Positions 60,370 to 64,000 of a stretch of 64,000 bases of DNA are shown here, in pieces. Each line of letters begins with the position of its first letter. The first letter of the stretch is position 1. A program made the translations under genes and the position numbers. The notes beneath the pieces are model-generated. The model ran no database searches and was not told where the DNA came from. It was given only the letters and a program-made list of their open reading frames with translations. This DNA comes from Nocardiopsis sp. N85 (lineage in GTDB: Bacteria; Actinomycetota; Actinomycetes; Streptosporangiales; Streptosporangiaceae), in contig NZ_JARBUT010000007.1 in NCBI RefSeq assembly GCF_028882275.1, forward strand, positions 186,001-250,000. Reading direction: 5' to 3'.

Positions 60370-60471
60370 CCCACCCCATCACTTCATGTCATCACCGGAT
60401 GGAAGCCGCGACATCACAGTGCTCTACTTCACAACATCAACCGGGCACGCGAGACACGAGGACCCTTTCAC

Positions 60472-61344
60472 ATGCGATTCCTGAGCCCCTCCACCCTGCA
60501 GGAGGCGCTTGAGGCCAAGGCCGAGCACCCAGGCGCCGTTCCCATCACCGGCGGCACCGACGTCATGGTCGAACTCAACTTCGACAAACACCGCCCCGAG
60601 GTGCTCCTCGACCTCACCCGCATCCCCGAGCTCACCCACTGGGAGACCACCGACGACGGCCACACCCGCCTGGGCGCCGCCGTCCCCTACACCCGCGTCA
60701 TCGCCGAACTCCCCACCCTGGCGCCCGCGCTCGCCAAGGCCTCCCGCACCGTCGCCTCCCCCCAGATCCGCAACCGCGGCACCGTCGGCGGCAACCTCGG
60801 CGGCGCCTCCCCCGCCGGCGACACCCACCCGCCGCTCCTGGCCACCGACGCCACCATCGAACTCGCCTCCACCCGGGGCCGACGCCGCGTCAAGGCCCGC
60901 GACTTCTACCTCTCCTTCCGCACCACCGCCCGGCAGGACGACGAACTCATCACCGCGATCCTGCTGCCCACGCCCACCGGGCCCCAGCACTTCGCCAAGA
61001 TCGGCACCCGCAACGCCATGGTCATCGCCGTCACCTCCTTCGCCCTGGCCCTCAACGGCCGCGACCGCACCGTCGGCACCGGCATCGGCTCCGCCGGCCC
61101 CACCCCCCTGCGCGCCGAGGCCGCCGAGGACTTCCTCACCCACGAGATCGACTGGGACGCACCCGGCCTCCTCCCCGAGACCACCGTCCGCCGCTTCGGC
61201 GAACTCGTCGCCGCCGCCGCGCGCCCCATCGACGACCAGCGCGGCAGCGCCGCCTACCGCCGCCACGCCCTGTCCGTCATGGCACGACGCACCCTGACCT
61301 GGTCCATCACCGACTACCGCAAGGAAACCGCCCCATGCGCGTGA
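60472..61344 (+). CDS. Xanthine dehydrogenase FAD-binding subunit
   Basis: A 290-residue FAD-binding domain of the molybdopterin dehydrogenase family: PITGGTDVMVELNF near residue 25, LGAAVPYTRV and the FAD pyrophosphate motif IRNRGTVGGNLGGASPAGDT. The ATG follows CACGAGGACCC. It overlaps the 2Fe-2S gene by 10 nt. It passes electrons from the Mo site via FeS clusters to NAD+. First gene of the purine operon. Confidence 0.93.
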   Translation: MRFLSPSTLQEALEAKAEHPGAVPITGGTDVMVELNFDKHRPEVLLDLTRIPELTHWETTDDGHTRLGAAVPYTRVIAELPTLAPALAKASRTVASPQIRNRGTVGGNLGGASPAGDTHPPLLATDATIELASTRGRRRVKARDFYLSFRTTARQDDELITAILLPTPTGPQHFAKIGTRNAMVIAVTSFALALNGRDRTVGTGIGSAGPTPLRAEAAEDFLTHEIDWDAPGLLPETTVRRFGELVAAAARPIDDQRGSAAYRRHALSVMARRTLTWSITDYRKETAPCA

Positions 61345-61859
61345 ACATCAACGTCAACGGAGAAGACGTCACCGCCGACAACGTCTGGCCCGGCGAGAGC
61401 CTCCTGTACGTCCTGCGCGAACGCCTGGGCCTTCCCGGTAGCAAGAACGCCTGCGAACAGGGCGAATGCGGATCCTGCACCGTCTACCTCGACGACGTCA
61501 CCGTCTGCTCCTGCATGGTCGCCGCCGGACAGGCCGAGGGCCGCGCCGTCCGCACCGTCGAAGGCCTCGCCGAGGGCCCCGGCAAGGGCGGCGACCGCCC
61601 CCTGGGCGCCGTCCAGCAGGCCTTCATCGAGGCCGGAGCCGTCCAGTGCGGATTCTGCACACCCGGCCTCCTCGTCCAGACCGACGACCTCCTCAACCGC
61701 ACCGTCGACGCGGGCCACGGCATCCCCACCGACTCCGAGATCCGCGAAGCCCTCGCCGGCAACCTCTGCCGCTGCACCGGCTACGAGAAGATCCTCGACG
61801 CCGTCCACCTGGCCGCCTCCCGCCGCGCCGACACCGACACCGCAGGAAGCCCCGCATGA
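61335..61859 (+). CDS. Xanthine dehydrogenase 2Fe-2S subunit
   Basis: A 174-residue subunit with a ferredoxin-type 2Fe-2S (C40, C45, C48 in CEQGECGSC and C60) and a second helical 2Fe-2S site (CGFC ... CRC in GNLCRCTGYEKI). Small-subunit size is usual. Its stop overlaps the amidohydrolase start by 4 nt (ATGA). Confidence 0.93.
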   Translation: MRVNINVNGEDVTADNVWPGESLLYVLRERLGLPGSKNACEQGECGSCTVYLDDVTVCSCMVAAGQAEGRAVRTVEGLAEGPGKGGDRPLGAVQQAFIEAGAVQCGFCTPGLLVQTDDLLNRTVDAGHGIPTDSEIREALAGNLCRCTGYEKILDAVHLAASRRADTDTAGSPA

Positions 61860-63223
61860 GCACCCACGCCCTGGTCATCGAAGGCGCCCACATCGCCACC
61901 GTCGACGGCGCCGAACACCCCAACGGGCACGTCATCGCCCGGGACGGCGTCATCACCGCCGTCGGCGACGGCCCCGCACCCGCCCACCTGATCCCCGCGG
62001 ACGCCACCCGGATCGACGGCCGCGGCCACCTCGCCACCCCCGGCCTGGTCAACACCCACAACCACCTCTACCAATGGGCCACCCAGGGCCTGTTCACCGA
62101 CGGCACCCTCTTCGAATGGCTCGTCGGCTCCTACGAGATCTGGCACCGCCTCGACGCCGAGATCGTCGCCGACACCACCACCGCCGGACTCGCCCACCTG
62201 GCCCTGTCCGGCTGCACCACCGCCTCCGACCACCACTACATCCACCCCGCCGGACGCGGCGACATCGTCGACGCCCAGGTCCGGGCCGCCCTCGGGGTGG
62301 GGGTGCGCCTGGACCTGGCCCGCGGCTCCATGGACCGCGGCCACAGCCAGGGCGGCCTCCCGCCGGACAGCGTCGTGGAGACCCTCGACGGGGCCCTGGC
62401 CGGCACCGCCGACGCCATCGACACCCACCACGACCCCTCGGCGGCGTCCATGACCCGCATCGCGGTCGCCCCCTGCTCCCCCTTCTCGGTGAGCCGCGAC
62501 CTCATGGTCCAGGCCGCCCACCTCGCCCGCGACAAGGGCGTCCGCCTGCACACCCACCTCGCCGAAACCCTCGACGAGGAACGGCAGTGCCGGTCCGAGT
62601 TCGGCTGCACCCCCGTCGAGTACGCCGAGAAACTCGGCTGGCTCGGACCCGACGTCTGGTTCGCCCACGCCGTCCACCTCTCCGACGACGCCATCGACCG
62701 CATCGCCGCCACCGGCACCGGCATCGCCCACTGCCCCACCTCCAACGCCCGCCTGGGCGCCGGCATCTGCCGCACCACCGAACTCCTCGCCGCCGGAGTC
62801 CCCGTCGGCCTCGGCGTCGACGGCCCCGCCTCCAGCGAACTCACCCCCCTCGCCGGGGAGATGCACCAGGCCCTCCTCATGGCCCGCGCCCGCAAGGGCC
62901 CCCAGGCCCTCACCGCCCGCCAGGCCCTGCACATGGCCACCCTCGGCGGCGCCCGCGTCCTGGGCCGCGACACCGAGCTCGGCTCCCTCACCGTCGGCAA
63001 ACTCGCCGACATCGCCCTGTGGCGCGTCGACGGATTCGGCCACGACGTCATCGACGACCCCGTCATCGCCGCCGTCTTCGGCCCCACCCCGCCCCTGACC
63101 CACCTGTGGGTCGGCGCCCGCCCCGTCGTCACCGACGGCGACCTCACCACCGTCACCCGCGACACCGCCGCCGCCCGCGGCCGCAACGCCCACAAGCGCC
63201 TCACCCAGGAGGTGAACCGCTGA
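61856..63223 (+). CDS. 8-oxoguanine deaminase-like amidohydrolase
   Basis: A 455-residue metal-dependent amidohydrolase: NTHNHLYQW (His68, His70 metal ligands), LHTHLAE, VGLGVDGPASSE (Asp). The segments HHYIHPAGRG and GCTPVEYAEKLGWLGPDVWF are typical of 8-oxoguanine / hydroxydechloroatrazine deaminases. Its position inside the xanthine dehydrogenase operon supports a purine substrate: deamination of 8-oxoguanine to urate or guanine to xanthine. The stop overlaps the next start by 1 nt (TGATG). Confidence 0.9.
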   Translation: MSTHALVIEGAHIATVDGAEHPNGHVIARDGVITAVGDGPAPAHLIPADATRIDGRGHLATPGLVNTHNHLYQWATQGLFTDGTLFEWLVGSYEIWHRLDAEIVADTTTAGLAHLALSGCTTASDHHYIHPAGRGDIVDAQVRAALGVGVRLDLARGSMDRGHSQGGLPPDSVVETLDGALAGTADAIDTHHDPSAASMTRIAVAPCSPFSVSRDLMVQAAHLARDKGVRLHTHLAETLDEERQCRSEFGCTPVEYAEKLGWLGPDVWFAHAVHLSDDAIDRIAATGTGIAHCPTSNARLGAGICRTTELLAAGVPVGLGVDGPASSELTPLAGEMHQALLMARARKGPQALTARQALHMATLGGARVLGRDTELGSLTVGKLADIALWRVDGFGHDVIDDPVIAAVFGPTPPLTHLWVGARPVVTDGDLTTVTRDTAAARGRNAHKRLTQEVNR

Positions 63224-64000
63224 TGCCAGCGACCACCCGCACCGTCACCGACCTGACCAGCACCACCAAGGACGGCATCGGCGCCAGCCCGCTGCGCCCC
63301 GACGGCACCCTCAAGGTCACCGGCGAGTTCGCCTACTCCTCCGACATGTGGATGGAGGACATGCTCTGGGGCGCCACCCTGCGCAGCCCCCACCCCCACG
63401 CCGAGATCCTCTCCATCGACATCACCGAGGCGCTCAAGGTCCCCGGCGTCGAGGCCGTCCTCACCCACGAGGACGTCCCCGGCGCCAAGCGGTACGGCCT
63501 CGAATTCGAGGACCAGCCCGTCCTCGCCTACGGCAAGGTCCGCTACAAGGGCGAGCCCGTCGCCATCGTCGCCGCCGACCACCCCGAGACCGCCCGCCGC
63601 GCCATGGAGCGCGTCCGCGTCGACTACCGGGTCCTGGAACCCATCACCGACTCCCGCCGCGCCGCCATGGACCCCCAGTGCCCCCTGGTCCACGAACCCG
63701 GCACCATCCCCGACCACCCCGAGTACAACCAGCGCGGCAACCGCCTGCGCCACCAGCCCATCCGCACCGGCGACTTCACCACCGGCGACCCCGACGCCGC
63801 CCTGGAGGCCCTGCGCGCCCGCGCCGACGTCATCGTCGCCGACGCATACGAGGTCGGCATGCAGGACCAGGCCTTCCTCGGCCCCGAGTCCGGCATGGCC
63901 GTCCCCGCCGAGGACGGCGGCGTCGACCTCTACGTCGCCACCCAGTGGCTCCACGTCGACCAGCGCCAGATCGCCCCCGCCCTCGACCTGCCCCAGGACA
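63223..64000 (+). CDS. Xanthine dehydrogenase molybdopterin-binding subunit (5' part)
   Basis: At least 259 residues of the large subunit: GASPLRPDGTLKVTGEFAYS, LWGATLRSPHPHAEILSIDI, VLTHEDVPGAKRYGLEF, VRYKGEPVAIVAADHPETAR, and the conserved QDQAFLGPESGMA (Glu in the active-site segment). AGGAGGTGA ideal ribosome site before the ATG at 63223. The gene runs off the window. It binds the molybdenum cofactor and oxidises xanthine to urate. Confidence 0.93.
   Translation, partial: MPATTRTVTDLTSTTKDGIGASPLRPDGTLKVTGEFAYSSDMWMEDMLWGATLRSPHPHAEILSIDITEALKVPGVEAVLTHEDVPGAKRYGLEFEDQPVLAYGKVRYKGEPVAIVAADHPETARRAMERVRVDYRVLEPITDSRRAAMDPQCPLVHEPGTIPDHPEYNQRGNRLRHQPIRTGDFTTGDPDAALEALRARADVIVADAYEVGMQDQAFLGPESGMAVPAEDGGVDLYVATQWLHVDQRQIAPALDLPQD

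Noticed and set aside
1-64000. Hundreds of long open frames antisense or out of frame to the listed genes
   Set aside because: They are a by-product of the very high GC at third positions; their products are low-complexity Arg/Pro/Gly/Ala sequences without domains.

Overview
The window is very GC-rich DNA (third codon positions almost all G or C) with many GTG starts, 4-nt overlapping operons, a conservon, WhiB-era actinomycete regulators and DtxR-type iron boxes. This points to a mycelial actinobacterium; the mix of genes is reminiscent of Nocardiopsis or a relative (inference from composition and gene content, not a database match). About 60 intact genes, several broken genes and a set of strong intrinsic terminators can be supported. 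No tRNA, rRNA, CRISPR array, insertion sequence or prophage was seen.

Layout. 1-9330: a sugar/uronate utilisation island. A minus-strand operon (two Gfo/Idh/MocA dehydrogenases, a DUF6807/PmoA-like protein, an NAD epimerase, a LacI regulator cut by the window edge) diverges from a MalF-MalG-lipoprotein ABC importer and a uronate-dehydrogenase-like gene; two LacI-type palindromes lie in the shared control region. 9315-13310: a response regulator whose reading frame is broken by a 22-nt G homopolymer, a putative kinase remnant, an exonuclease-BRCT protein, a Vms1/eRF1-like protein and a decayed AraC-GyrI regulator. 13480-18720: a TetR-MFS efflux operon, an alpha/beta hydrolase, and a second MFS transporter preceded by a 5-codon leader ORF (MRKRH) and a long stem-loop, next to the wreck of a tetracycline ribosomal-protection gene. 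19005-32680: PhoD phosphatase with a PHO-box-like element, an MntR-type regulator, small zinc/HhH proteins, a LysR regulator, a membrane protein-XRE pair, an oxidoreductase, a stress-type envelope cassette (YtxH-like, holin-X, DUF3618), a 5'-nucleotidase, a small DnaJ-zinc-motif protein, and a divergent acyltransferase / AMP-ligase pair.

32894-48507: pterin dehydratase; a complete four-gene conservon (nitrate-sensor-type kinase, roadblock, DUF742, GTPase); a siderophore ABC importer (two permeases and ATPase) under an iron box; an SPFH lipoprotein; a TauE/SafE permease; a ring-cleaving dioxygenase/hydrolase pair; an MFS-LysR divergent pair; a GntR regulator; and a sucrase/ferredoxin-like protein under a second iron box. 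48562-58649: Ser/Thr kinase with coiled coil and membrane tail, P450, GH10 xylanase, aminoglycoside-phosphotransferase-like enzyme, esterase, two regulators, an NmrA-like protein and a pentapeptide-repeat protein. 58681-64000: a PucR regulator diverging from a purine-catabolism operon (xanthine dehydrogenase FAD, 2Fe-2S and molybdopterin subunits with an 8-oxoguanine-deaminase-like amidohydrolase inside); the last gene runs off the window.

The most unusual signals are the poly-G tract inside the response regulator (possible phase switch) and the MRKRH leader/stem-loop ahead of an MFS pump, which has the architecture of macrolide-type translational attenuation.
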